64,000 nucleotides of DNA, taken from Spodoptera frugiperda (taxonomy: Eukaryota > Arthropoda > Insecta > Lepidoptera > Noctuidae). Of the stretch, positions 1 through 11,500 are shown piece by piece. The notes beneath the pieces were generated by a model that was not told the DNA's origin, made no database searches, and saw only the letters and a program-made list of their open reading frames with translations. The stretch's first letter is position 1, and each line of letters opens with the position of its first letter. Position numbers and translations under genes: made by a program. The stretch is from positions 558,001 through 622,000 of the forward strand of contig NC_064240.1 in NCBI RefSeq assembly GCF_023101765.2, read 5' to 3'.

Positions 1-213
1 TTGGACTTTGTTTGTCATTTTGAAATATAGCAAAATTTACTTGAAAAAAATAAGGAATACTGACTTATTTGTTTATAAAAAAAGTCATGAGCATTTTGAT
101 TTAAGTGGTGATGGAATCCACTGGTAAACGGCCATTGTGTGTAGATAGAAACAAAGTTATTAAACTAAACTCTATATAATAAGTTGGTGTTGAAATGTGA
201 ACTCTATCCACAG

Positions 214-2661
214 ATGTTCAAGCTCAGTGTAAACCTCACCCGGTCAGCGTCACACTACATAAAGCGCACAATGTCTAGTCAGGAACAAGATGTGCTGTTT
301 GAAACCTTAAACAATGCAGGAATCATCACTTTAAACAGGCCAAAAGCCTTGAACTCCCTGAACACATCCATGGTAACCAAGCTGCTACCACAGCTACAAG
401 AATGGGAAAATAAGAAGACCCTGGTCATAGTAAAAGGGGCTGGTGATAAAGCATTCTGTGCTGGGGGTGATGTGAAGGCAGCCATCGATAGAGTAGAAGG
501 CCCAAGGTTCTTCTACACAGAGTACAACTGCAACTACCTTATTGGCAAATACAAGATCCCATACATAGCTATCATTAATGGCATTACTATGGGAGGTGGC
601 CTCGGTCTGTCTGTCCATGGCAGGTACAGGATAGCCACTGAGAAGACTGTTATAGCCATGCCTGAGACCAAGATTGGACTGTTCCCTGATGTTGGAGGGT
701 CATATTTCCTGCCCAGGTTGCAGGTCAACTTAGGTTTATATTTGGGATTGACTGGTAAGAAAATATTTTTAATTACTATTACAAATAACAAACAAGTCAT
801 TGTTTATACACACTGTAATTAGTTCTGTTATAACTCGACACAAGTATGGCAGTAATAATAGTAATATAAGACACAAATTAGTTTTAATTGGAGCAATTAT
901 TTACCACAGCATCAGTTAAAACACACTTGTGTTTTTGTGAATGTAGTATTTTATGTTATTTATTATATCCATGAACTGTTGCACATATAATATGATGTGA
1001 TATTATCTCATATACAAAACAATCTTTTACAAGCTTTTATTTAACTTGTATGTGTGTGAAATCTTCCTCTGAACTCTCGCAACAAAATTTTAAGCAGATA
1101 TCTTCAATTGAGCTGGAATTTTGTATACAGTTTTCATGATCATAAATGCCAATCTACATAAATCATATTTTTTTTAAGATAATGTTTTAAACACTTTTTT
1201 TATATTACAGGTGATAGATTAAAAGGTTGGGATGTAGTTAAATCAGGTATAGCCACACACTATGTCCCAAGCAAGAGGCTGTATGAACTAGAAATTTTAC
1301 TGTCCCGTTGTACCGATGAAGTGGAAGTGGACAACCTGCTGAACAAATTCCATGAGCCATCTGAACAGTTCTCATTAGCTGATAATATCAAACACATTAA
1401 CTACTGCTTTGCTGCTTCTACCATTGAAGAGATTATTGAAAGGCTCCAGAAAGTACAGAATGATTGGTCTGAGAAGACTTTGAAGGTGAGTTTAATGTGA
1501 AGTAGACCTTATAACTTTTATTATAGGATCTTATTTTCATTGCAGTTTTGGGATGCAGTAGAAAGTAAACTTTAGTGCTATTGAAATAGGTTCTAATTTT
1601 CATTGAAATTGTCAATTTTCCAACTGAGCATGTGGTTTAGATTTGCCTGGTAACAATAATTGTTTATTTCAATTTGTTGTTTGTCATTCGAAGTAAGTCC
1701 TTGATAGTACAGTAATATAGATTGTATTATAGAGATAACAACTATATCATGATTATATTGTAAATTCATTATGTGACTAGATAATTTTTCATAAAGATGA
1801 CAGCAAGCAAAGGAATTCTGATTGTTCATTTTTTGCTGGTTTGATTCTCAAATGGGTTTTTTTTCTGAATCACGTTGATGTGACAAGATACATGTGGTTC
1901 TAGGTTACATTGTCTCGACCCACGACATAAAGTTTAAGCATATAATTATTCCATGAACAACCTCTTACTCCTTTTTTAGTTTTTTACATACCTAACGATA
2001 CATGACAATGGATTTCGATGCCTAATATTAACTGGTGCTTCAGACCCTCAGCCAGATGTGCCCTGGCTCCCTAAAGATAACGCTGCGCGCCCTACAGCGC
2101 GGCGCCCAGCTGGAGCTCGGCCAGTGCCTCAAGATGGAGTACCGCGTCGCATGCCGCGCCACTGAGAACCACGACTTCCCTGAAGGTGGGATATTCTTCG
2201 AAATAAATTGATCCTTAAGTCCTTGTTGCTAAGGGTCGACTTTTAGTTTAGATATGAATTTACTAACTTGTTTAATTAAACTTTGCGGCTTTCACTAAGC
2301 GGACCCAGTGATAAACGATGGGACTGTTCATCTTCGAATAATTTTTACTATTTTGGTGATCTAACATGGAGATTCATGTTCCAGTCACATTTCCTTTTTA
2401 GACAATTCTTATATTCATCTAAATAGTATGTTTCATCATCAGATTTCATTTAACTCAGTCAAACACGCTCAGTTTACTAAATACTCTAAGCCCCCATCGT
2501 CGTTCTTGATTATAGGAGTTCGCGCCCTCCTGATAGACAAGGACAACAACCCTCAATGGAAGCCCAAGACCCTCGCGGAAGTGGACGATGACTACGTCGA
2601 GAGCTACTTCAAGAAACTGCCTCAAGACAGGGAGCTGCAGTTCTTCGACTCCAAGCTGTAA
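214..2661 (+). CDS. HIBCH: 3-hydroxyisobutyryl-CoA hydrolase, mitochondrial (4 exons, 367 aa)
   Basis: Exons 214-754, 1211-1485, 2044-2185 and 2516-2661 have GT..AG junctions and join in frame. The product hydrolyses 3-hydroxyisobutyryl-CoA to free 3-hydroxyisobutyrate in mitochondrial valine catabolism. It shows the crotonase fold: an N-terminal FETLNNAGIITLNRPKALNS strand, AFCAGGDVKA, the oxyanion-hole glycines around residues 127-129 (MGGGLGLS), and PETKIGLFPDVGG with the family's Glu/Asp pair at about 151 and 159. The C-terminal GVRALLIDKDNNPQWKP block separates HIBCH from true enoyl-CoA hydratases. The start at 214 (MFKLSVNLTRSASHYIKR) gives a basic, Ser/Thr-rich mitochondrial presequence. 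The bases just before it (tatccacag) could also be a splice acceptor, so a 5' UTR intron may end there. Length is normal for the family. The gene converges on OR-A. Confidence 0.93.
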
Positions 2662-4399
2662 ACTTTCATCCTTATTACGTAAGCAGTAAGGTTCAGTTTC
2701 GAAATATAAGTGTTGCCGCGATTGCTTCAGGGTGTAAGCGAATTTATAATATTTTTAGTGGCTACTGACATGTGATCATTTTTTAAGTTTTTTTAATAAT
2801 TATTATTATAAGATCAACATAATCAATCAGACATAATCATTGGAGGTATTTCCTTCATTATAAGTCGTTGTTATGCAGGTAAGGCATTACCATTGTGAAG
2901 AGCATTTACCAATCGAATGCTTACATAAAATACTTATTCAATAACATCATTATTTGACCTTGATTACGTAAGTATTACCGAAACGAGACTCATGAATAAA
3001 TCAAACACTAACTATATAATAGTATCTAACAATTTGTATGTAGTATGTAAGCACTGTTTTTGATTTTTTTATTCCTCACACATGTCAGTAGCCACATTTG
3101 ACTGATAAGAAATATGGTGCAAGTTGTAATGCAGTTCATAGCCATTTAGTTATAGATACCAGGTTTATTTGTAAGTCTTCCACTTAGAGTTCCTTCGAGT
3201 ACTATGCTCGTTTTCACCTACCTATCTTAAATTTTTACTAAGCTAAGATAAGGTGACACTAAACGATATTTTGGCTTTCACCAATTTGTGGGTGAAACCT
3301 CAGTACAGTACACCAAAAGTGATAATGCGCATGGAAATCTTCGTCTCTGGTCGGCAACGTACGACGACATACTATGTATAGAATGCATTTTCGTCATGCA
3401 TAATTAAGTAGAATTATGTGTTTGAAAATAAAACCAAGAAGGGTGTGTAATAACAGCTCTACATATTTCCACGTGCAGTCTTCACCAATATATAAAGACG
3501 ACTGACGGACCTTTGACTGATAAGTGACCGCCGCCAACCGCCCGAATTGTTTTCGATTGTGTACACATATTATTGCTTTTGAACAAGGTTTGAATTGCAA
3601 ATGAATTGTTTAGGGCTCCTACGATTAGCGAAGATCTACATGCGTATTATTAATTTGGTAGTACTGTACAAGTAAGGGGTTAGTTTAGGTACTCCTTACA
3701 CTAAGTAACTCTTAGTTAATACATGGTTTCGGGGTTGTTGGTGAAAATGGCCATAAAACTTTTATACTATATAATTAGACTGTTTTTCCATACAGTTCTT
3801 TTTTCTTCCATTTTGAACTAGCCTAGCTTAAGGCTCGAACCTGTTTACGATACTCATACATCGATCTCTTAGTACAGACTACAGAGATATTTCGTATAAT
3901 GAGCTCAAAACACAATAATCTACAATTATTGTAAAGCCAATTCTTGTGTCCAAGTGCAATTAAAAACATATATTACCCAAGTGCCCAGTACTTTATATAT
4001 TGAGTAGGTGGAATTGATTTATAAATCATGTTGAAATATATTATATATCTATATTCTATATACATTTCTTTTAGTAAGTCATTTAGTGCAATAAGGCAAC
4101 TGAATCTTTAGTTAACACATGGAATATGCGAAAATGTGCCTTCTTTTATATACATTTAATGTAGTAGTTTGATTGTTGGCATTATAGTGTAAAGTTACAT
4201 TAGTTCTATGTTCTCATAACTTTGTCTTGAGCTTCTGTAATATTGATAAATGGACCTAACTCTAAGACAATGTATAAGCATTTATTTCGATTTATTTACA
4301 AATTTTATACAAAAAGTAAACCTATGTACTTTATTTGGATGTATATTTTGTGTAAAAATGTATATTAAATGTGTTTGTTGTTAACGTTAATCAAATAAA
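2662..4399 (+). other. HIBCH 3' UTR / downstream region
   Basis: About 1.7 kb of AT-rich sequence lies between the HIBCH stop and the first convincing plus-strand poly(A) signal (AATAAA at 4394-4399, followed by a GT-rich stretch). No coding exon is visible on either strand. A shorter transcript using an earlier signal cannot be excluded. Confidence 0.45.
4394..4399 (+). terminator. Candidate HIBCH poly(A) signal
   Basis: AATAAA, followed within about 20 bp by gtgtactttgta, a GU-rich downstream element. It lies about 280 bp from the oppositely oriented OR-A poly(A) signal. Confidence 0.45.
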
Positions 4400-4569
4400 G
4401 AGCAAATTGTGTACTTTGTACAATTTTCTTTTATTCATATACCTATTTGACATTATTATAACAGGTGAATTTTATTATTTACTTGTTTCATTTCCTGGTA
4501 GTGTTGTGGAATAGGCTTCTGCGTAGTTAACTTTAGCATCTTGTATATTTTGCGATAACTTTTAGACAT

Positions 4570-4652
4570 GGCAAGAATGCCTATGGCATTAAGCCCACCA
4601 TTGTACATACATAAAGTTGCAAAAAGTTAAATAACTAAATAAATAAAATATG
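4570..4652 (+). repeat. Non-LTR retrotransposon tail with (TAAA)-type end
   Basis: The sequence ggcattaagcccaccattgt followed by cataaagttg and a run of aaat/aaataaat resembles the 3' tails of non-LTR retroelements common in Lepidoptera. It is short and 5'-truncated, and lies just beyond the last OR-A exon. Confidence 0.5.
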
Positions 4653-4678
4653 GCCCCGTCAGGGAAAACACAAAATTA

Positions 4679-4684
4679 TTTATT
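4679..4684 (-). terminator. Candidate OR-A poly(A) signal
   Basis: tttatt on the plus strand reads AATAAA on the minus strand, about 85 bp after the OR-A stop codon. Confidence 0.4.
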
Positions 4685-4767
4685 TAATTTGCAACCAAGT
4701 TACTGTAGTGCGATAAAGCAAATAACTTTAAATAAGTCATTAGTTACATATATTGCAAAAGGATTGT

Positions 4768-7527
4768 TTAATAGAGTACGGAAAATACTGAATACGATGA
4801 CTTCACGATCTGCAAAAGAACACAATAAATTAATCCTTCTAATTATTTATCATAAAGCACAGAACGCAATATTATCATATAGTTAACAAACTTACAGACA
4901 CGTAGGACTGGTAGGACAGCGCTATGATGCCCAGGCCAGTTAGTGCCACGGGTTCCTGGAAAATTACGAACGTTATTATACTTATTATGTTATCTTCTTA
5001 CTCACGTATCTGGTTAACGAGGAACTCGACTAGTTTCAAGCTATGCTAGAGGCTCATATTCATGAGCAGCATTCCGCGACACGAAACTTATAATAAAAAT
5101 ATTATTGTATATTATAATAACACATACATTTTCTTAAAATCCTGGTCAAATACGTGGCATACGAGAGATTAAGTTAAAAATCGTGTTTTATTGTAACTTT
5201 TACTGTGGACAGCAATCCTGAAGACGTGTGATGTGCACCTGTGCCTGTGCCATGGAGATGACGATCAGCTTCCTGACGCGCACTGAGGACTCGTGGTAGC
5301 AGTTCTCCCATCCAGAGCTGAACATAGCCACCGGGACGCCTTCAGCCTGGTGAGTAATGAGGTAAGTATGCCACAAATAAATTATGAATTGTATAACGGA
5401 ATACGAAGATTACTGTCAGTCTGTCTTTTATGCCTGTTTAAATTAAATAGGTACTTAAGCAATAATCTAGAGAGACAGCTCTTACCTCGACAGTGATATC
5501 ACCAGCGTTCCACATGAAGAAGCCGGTGCTGAACAGGATTGTCAGCGCCGTCAGTCCTAATGTCAATACATTGGCAAAGCTACGGGGAGAATTCTGAAAC
5601 AAGCGTTTCTTTGCGGAGCAGCTGACAATTATTTCCTTAGAAGACTAGACTATACTGTAACTGTAATGTCAGTAACAACATACATTAACTAACAGCCTTA
5701 ACTTGTAACAGTGTCTACCAAGAATAGCAAAGTGAATACGTTGTCCTATGTACGGTAAGCACTTTTCAACTAAAATATCTAAAGCTGCGAGGATATTCTG
5801 TAATTGACAATTCGAAACATTCAAAGTGAGCTCGAACACGGTACGCCATGTCATTGGTTGTGAAAAATATTGACCAATGACGGGAGAGTAATAGCCTAGC
5901 TGTGCGTGACCTTTAAAACTGCGCTCATCTTATGAAGTTGTGTAGAGTGTCTCAGGAAGGCCATAGTTTTAAAATACGTACAGTTCACACAGTTAAATAT
6001 TTGAGATCGGCCTCAAAGTGAAAACTTGCTTACCATCATTTGATACATTAACACAATCAGTAGCGTGAGATTGAATATGATCTGACCGCTAAACACTTCT
6101 CGGCATATTGTTTGGATTTCTTCTGTGCACCTGAAGAATAACATAAATTAGAAGATACTTAAGAGATAGTTCATATGGATCTAACATTGACTACACGATT
6201 GGCGCGGTGGCGGTCGTGCAACGTGTATCGGGTTCGATTCCCGCGCGGAACTACTTTTTGGGTGATCCACAAATTGTTGTTTCGTGTCTGGGTGTCATGT
6301 GTATATGTGTATGTTTGTAAACGCACCCACAACACAGGAGAAAATCCTAATGTGGGGCAACGTTTAAAAAAACATTCTCACACGCCCTCTTGAGATCAAT
6401 TTCAAAGTTTCTGCTTAATTTGAAACTAGCAAAATATAAAAGTGCTTAGCTTACGATTTTTGCTTATAACCATACCTACGTATAAACGTAGTGGAAATAT
6501 ACGTACTTCAACGTCTCCGAATGCATGTTGATACCAACTTTGAAAGCTCTCTCATATTCCTGCTCTTTCTCCGTCTGCGTTAAGGTATCATTATCAAAGA
6601 TCTTACTGAGGCTATAGAAATAGCTTTTTAGGTTCTTGAACTGATGACTGATGGCTATGGTCAGGCAGATGACTAGGGAGTAGACTGAGAATATACGCGT
6701 CAGGTAGATCCACCATGTGAGGTAGATTATTGTCCTCCCGATATTGCTTAGCACCGACCTGTCGTGGACATCGGGCCACGCTGTTATGACGGTGTTGAAT
6801 GTGTCTCCTGCAACGGAAGACATACCAGCTTTTGTAAGTGGATAAAAGTAACTTAACATTATCAGGGCGATTCCGTTTATTCACTGCCAGACAACAGAAG
6901 GTGCCAGAATTCCACCTAGTTAGAGGGCGCCCTACACTACGTTTACTCACACCTCCGGTCTACTTCAGAACACGTCTCTTTAACCAGGTGGTTACTTAAA
7001 GTCTTCTTAATACTAATCCTCAAGTTTCACTAACCTGTGCGTATTACTCTCAGAACCCCCTCAATCGTGTACATGATGACAGACATAACGCAGTTGAACA
7101 TCAGTGCCAAAGAGAAGAACTTGGACCTCGTGATCATGCTCTGTTCAGCCTCCCCGTCATTGTGCACCGCCTTCAGTTTAATGCCCAATTTGTACATCAC
7201 GTTTCTTATCTGAACTTGTTGGTGACTTATACGAATTTGGAATCCAGTGATTATAGTGTGAGATATGATGAACAGCATAAGATCAGATTTCTGGCGTTCA
7301 GACAAGTTCTTCTGTGTGCAAATCGCTCCGTACTCAGATAATATCATAATGATACCTGACCAGTTTCCGCAAACCCCCAGCACGGTTAAAATTTTCGTGA
7401 AAGTGTCTGGAAAGTCCAGGTTTTCCACCCAATAGTTGGGTAGGCCGAATATGAAAACGAATTTATTGAGATTGATTAGAAATTCCGTCGTTTTTGTTTG
7501 CTTGTATGACCCAGAAAAGTCCTCCAT
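4768..7527 (-). CDS. Odorant receptor OR-A (7 exons, 402 aa)
   Basis: Insect odorant receptor (7tm_6 family), a ligand-gated cation-channel subunit that works with Orco in the dendrite membrane of olfactory neurons. Coding exons in transcript order: 7527-7035, 6807-6507, 6130-6034, 5593-5486, 5346-5239, 4955-4896 and 4809-4768. Lengths are 493/301/97/108/108/60/42 and all join in frame. It starts MEDFSGSYKQTKTTEF, then IFGLPNYWVENL. Exon 2 holds ITAWPDVHDRS and HQFKNLKSYFYSL, exon 4 holds FFMWNAGDITVE, and exon 5 holds SVRVRKLIV. The last exon encodes IVKSSYSVFSVLY, the usual OR C-terminus. Several hydrophobic segments fit a seven-pass protein with intracellular N-terminus. OR-B, transcribed the same way just upstream, is its closest relative in the window. 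The ligand cannot be read from sequence. Confidence 0.9.
6185..6390 (+). mobile_element. tRNA-derived SINE in OR-A intron 2
   Basis: A tRNA-like head has an A-box-like ttggcgcggtggc near 6199 and a perfect B box, ggttcgattcc, at about 6231-6241. A non-tRNA body with caggagaaaatcctaatgtg follows, ending near an A-run. It lies inside the 376-bp intron 2 of OR-A, antisense to the gene. This is a common lepidopteran SINE layout. Confidence 0.7.
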
Positions 7528-8274
7528 GGCTAGAAAATGTCTTTTTGATACAGGTTGGGTAGAAAGTCTCGTCTGTGAGTTTGCGAATTAATAAATACTC
7601 CTATTATATACATACATCAGCAGGCACTAACTATTGCAGTACAGAGATGTATCATGGAAACGACGCATATTGATTAGGTACCAATTAATATTCATTGAAA
7701 GCAATAACAAATATAAGGTTAGGTACATAGTACTTATTTTATCTTACATTTTAAATAACAAAGTACAAAGGTTTTTACAGAGGTCATACAAATTATACCT
7801 ATAGGAAATTGTTCAGTAAAAATATTTTAAAACCATGAATGAACCTATTCCTCGAAATATTTTCTTACTTACCTAATAAATTAACACACTACATGACAAT
7901 AAGTAGGTACTTAGGGTAGGTTTCAATAAATACTAAGACACAATAGCTATAATGTTTGGTAGATACCTAGATACGGCTCTGCAAATCATAATGAAACTAC
8001 TTCGAAATCAATTAATTCTGTTAATTGATCAGATCATGGTCGATTACCGGTATTTATTAAACTACCGTAATAGCTAAATGGTAGAATTACGTGTCCCATT
8101 TTGTCATACATTTTACATATGAAAAGGGGTTGAAATAACAGAAGATTATGTGAAACGCCATTCTGCAAACAATTATTCTTAATGAGTAGATTGCTTTTAA
8201 TTTCTGTCTCGTTAAGAAAATGTGTATTTGAAATATTAGCGAACTAACTTCTGCCAGCGGCTTCTAGATATACC

Positions 8275-8390
8275 CTTATTTTTTAAGGGGGAAAAATAAT
8301 CGAATGACGTCTCCCGCCTTGGGCGACGCGAGAGGAAGTTGCAGGCTCTTACTGACAAAATACCTCTAACAAAAGTAGGAAATACCTATC
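8275..8390 (+). repeat. Dispersed lepidopteran repeat fragment
   Basis: Contains gacgtctcccgccttgggcg and ctcttactgac. The same module recurs inverted at about 18285-18350 and, more diverged, at about 42045-42185, so three partial copies of one interspersed family are in this window. Confidence 0.5.
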
Positions 8391-8417
8391 AATAAAAAAT
8401 CTTAGTGTTTGTTGTAA

Positions 8418-8428
8418 TTTATTTTATT
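8418..8428 (-). terminator. Candidate OR-B poly(A) signal(s)
   Basis: Two overlapping tttatt motifs on plus (AATAAA on minus) lie about 140 bp beyond the OR-B stop codon. Confidence 0.4.
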
Positions 8429-8564
8429 GCATCTCTAATAGAGGATTATGATGGCACATGCACAAATTGCACATATCCATTGTGTACAGTAACAAAGTAA
8501 AAAAAAAATTGTGCTAATAATTCACAAAGAAATATGTCATAAAAGCTTTAAATATATATTTGCA

Positions 8565-11500
8565 TTAAAATAATACTGAAAACACAGAGTATGACGACTT
8601 CACGATCTGAAATCAAAATATTTAATTAGTTTAGGTAGTATTTTGGCCTAAAATCCTACCCAATCTCATGCTAACACCGTTCTATGTAAAAATGTAGTCC
8701 CTTATACAGATACTCACTCTAATATATGACTGATACGAAAGGTCGATGTATCCCAGGCCTTTGAGAACAACAGGTCGCTGTAAACAAAATTCATTAAACA
8801 TTTAACTGTATATTAATGTCCCAAGACTAAAAGTAGGAAAGTAAACAAGTCTGTAGTGAAAAAAACTATTTTAACAATTAAAATCATCATCATTACCATC
8901 ATCATCAACAGCTTATTAATAGCCACTGCTGACCAAAGTCTGTTCTCATACGGAGAAGGTTTGAGCATTTATCGCCACGCTTTCCCATTGGGGGTTGGCG
9001 ATTTCAAACATAGGTATAATTAGAGTTTATAAGCCCAGGTTTCCACATAATGTTTTCATTCAAACATAAACGCCAAACTTCTGTTCCGTCTTTGTTCAGC
9101 CTTTTCCAATTATATTCATAGCCACCTCTCCCTAGAAGTCGAGCACCTTTCCTCGATATACCCTCACTTATAGATTGTGATGTAGAAGGCTGCACGTCAT
9201 CCATTCTTTAATTACTTAAAGCCAAATTATTTAAATCAATTCAAGCCCGTGTCGGGTACCGAGGAGGACCTTGAAACGACGTCTGACGTGACGTTTGTTT
9301 TGTTTTTCAGAGTGTAAATGAAATCAGATTTAAAAAGTTACAAAATCGGTAAAATTATTGAAAAGGTTGAAAGAAAAAGAAGTTTTTTTCAACATCGACA
9401 GGCACTAAATCTACATCTACACTAATATTATAAAGAGGAAAACTTTGTTTGTTTGTTTGTTTGTTTGGTTGTAACGAATAGGCTCAAAAACTACTGGACC
9501 GATTTTAAAAATTCTTTCACCATTCGAAAGCTACATTATCCACGAGTAACATAGGCTATATTTTATTTTGAAAAAAAATAGGGTTCCGTGAGATATTTGG
9601 ATTTTTCGGACACAAACTGAAAAAAATCAACCAAAGAAGTTACTTATTTTGCGTACGCTGCCTAAACTACAAAAGATAGAACCATAAAATGTTATAATTA
9701 ATTGTAGATCTTATAAATATCTACAAAAAAGTCCGCGACACACTATACCTATCTATGCCGAGTGAGGCACAACAACCACATTTTTATTTAAAAATCTTGA
9801 ATTTTTTTTGGACTACATTTAAACGCTTTAATTTTACTCATGCTATTAATCCTTATCAAAATAAATTATTTCATCAATAAGTACAGTTTATGTTGATAAT
9901 ATTTGGTCTTTGAATGATTAAATTTGGACGTTTGGTTTTGAAGTTGTGGTCAAATTAAAATATTACGATTTCTGCTGCACGGCCCGTTGCGAAGTGGACG
10001 TCGCCAAGGCCAGGGGTGCGCGTGCGGGAGGGGGTGTTTAGATCTATGAGTAAGGTACCCGCGCGGCTCATATTTAATATTATAAATGCGAAAGTAACTC
10101 TGTCTGTCTGTCTGTTACGCTTACGCCGTTACGCCTAAACCAGTAAACCGAACATTTTGATGAAATTTGGTACAGAGATAGAATAAACAACATAGACTAC
10201 TTTTTATTGCAAAAAAAATAGGAGAGTGGGTAAATAGGGGATGAATGGTCATATGGAAATTAGCCATTTTTAAAGCTGTAACATAGGGGAGAGTGGGTAA
10301 AAATAGGGGATGAATGGTCATATGGAAATTCGCCATTTTTAAAGCTGTAACATAGGGGAGAGTTGGTAAAAATAGGGGATGAATGATCATATGGAAATTC
10401 GTCATTTTTAAAGTTGTAACAGTGAAACTTTGTATTTAGACACTTAATGGGACGAACGAAAGAACATAGGCTTATTAGCGAATAAAAAGGGTAGAAGGCG
10501 TTTTAATTTTGACCACCAACCACGCGGACGAAGTCGCGGGCAAAAGCTAGTTAAAGTATATATCGTATTTAGTATCCCCAGTGACAGCGGACGAGTACTT
10601 CGACGTCTAACCACGCCTAACACCTTTATTTTAGTTTTAAGTTAGTATATTTATTCCTTTTTTTGGTATTTTTAAGTTGTAAATAATATATAAATATATA
10701 CATCAGTATATAGTAATTATATATTTTATGTCGTAAATATTAATAATATAATTAAAAAAAATATATACATAAATATATATATCAATATATTAAAAATATT
10801 AATAATATTTTTTTTTATGTTAATATAATGTTTGCGAATGTACTTTCTAATAATTTTTCATTTATTTTAACTACTCATTTGTTTTCCTTTTTTTTTCCTT
10901 GAGTGGGCCATTCGGACGTAGCTGATTTCTGTTTACGTCCGAATGGCTCATGGGCCATTCGATTTGGGCCATTCGGACGTTACTACGTCCCAATTTAAGG
11001 CGAGTTAATACCCACCTGTGCTTGTGACATGGTGAAAACCACAAGCTTTCGGATGCGAACTGAAGACGGCCCTTGACAATGATACCAGCCAGAGAAATAT
11101 ACAGCTGTGCCCAGGTGTGACGCCTGCAACATCACATCAACATCATCAACAGCTGGTAGATGTGCTCTGCTGAATAAGGCCTCGACCTAAGTCTTACCTC
11201 TACAGTGACGTCTCCAGCGTTCCACATGTAGAAGCCAGTGCTGATGAGCACTGCACACGCAGTAAAACCCGCTGAGCATAAGTTCACGAGAGTACGCTCC
11301 GAATTCTTTACAAAAAATAAATAATTAACCATAAATTAAAACAAGGGGAGTGGGATCTTCTAAAGGTAAGCGTCCACAGGCCTCCATTAAACGCATCATA
11401 CGCATTCCTTATGACGTCATCGCTACGCATCGCATGTAGGCATTGCCAACAAGCAGTCCGTACGATGCGGATCAGTGGACGCAGTTATATCAGTTTTATT

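Larger units (their letters stand above)
7528..8564. other. OR-A / OR-B intergenic spacer
   Basis: About 1 kb between the OR-A start codon and the OR-B stop. It should hold the OR-A promoter and the OR-B 3' UTR. It is AT-rich. A fragment of a dispersed repeat begins near 8281. No gene is visible. Confidence 0.5.

Noticed and set aside
4475..4558. An alternative last exon for OR-A (minus strand, encoding a tail with NYAEAYSTTLPG)
   Set aside because: It can be spliced in frame, but 4768-4809 gives the conserved IVKSSYSVFSVLY end, identical in form to OR-B, with a proper CAG acceptor and a 42-bp length. The other frame lies next to a retroelement tail and has no family similarity.
6175..6393. 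72-codon frame and a possible tRNA gene at about 6199-6250
   Set aside because: The A and B boxes belong to a SINE head. The rest of the cloverleaf is not convincing and the downstream body is SINE-like.
10121..10405. 94-codon frame with repeated NFHMTIHPLFLPTLPYV
   Set aside because: Product of the three-copy tandem repeat inside a Helitron, not a gene.
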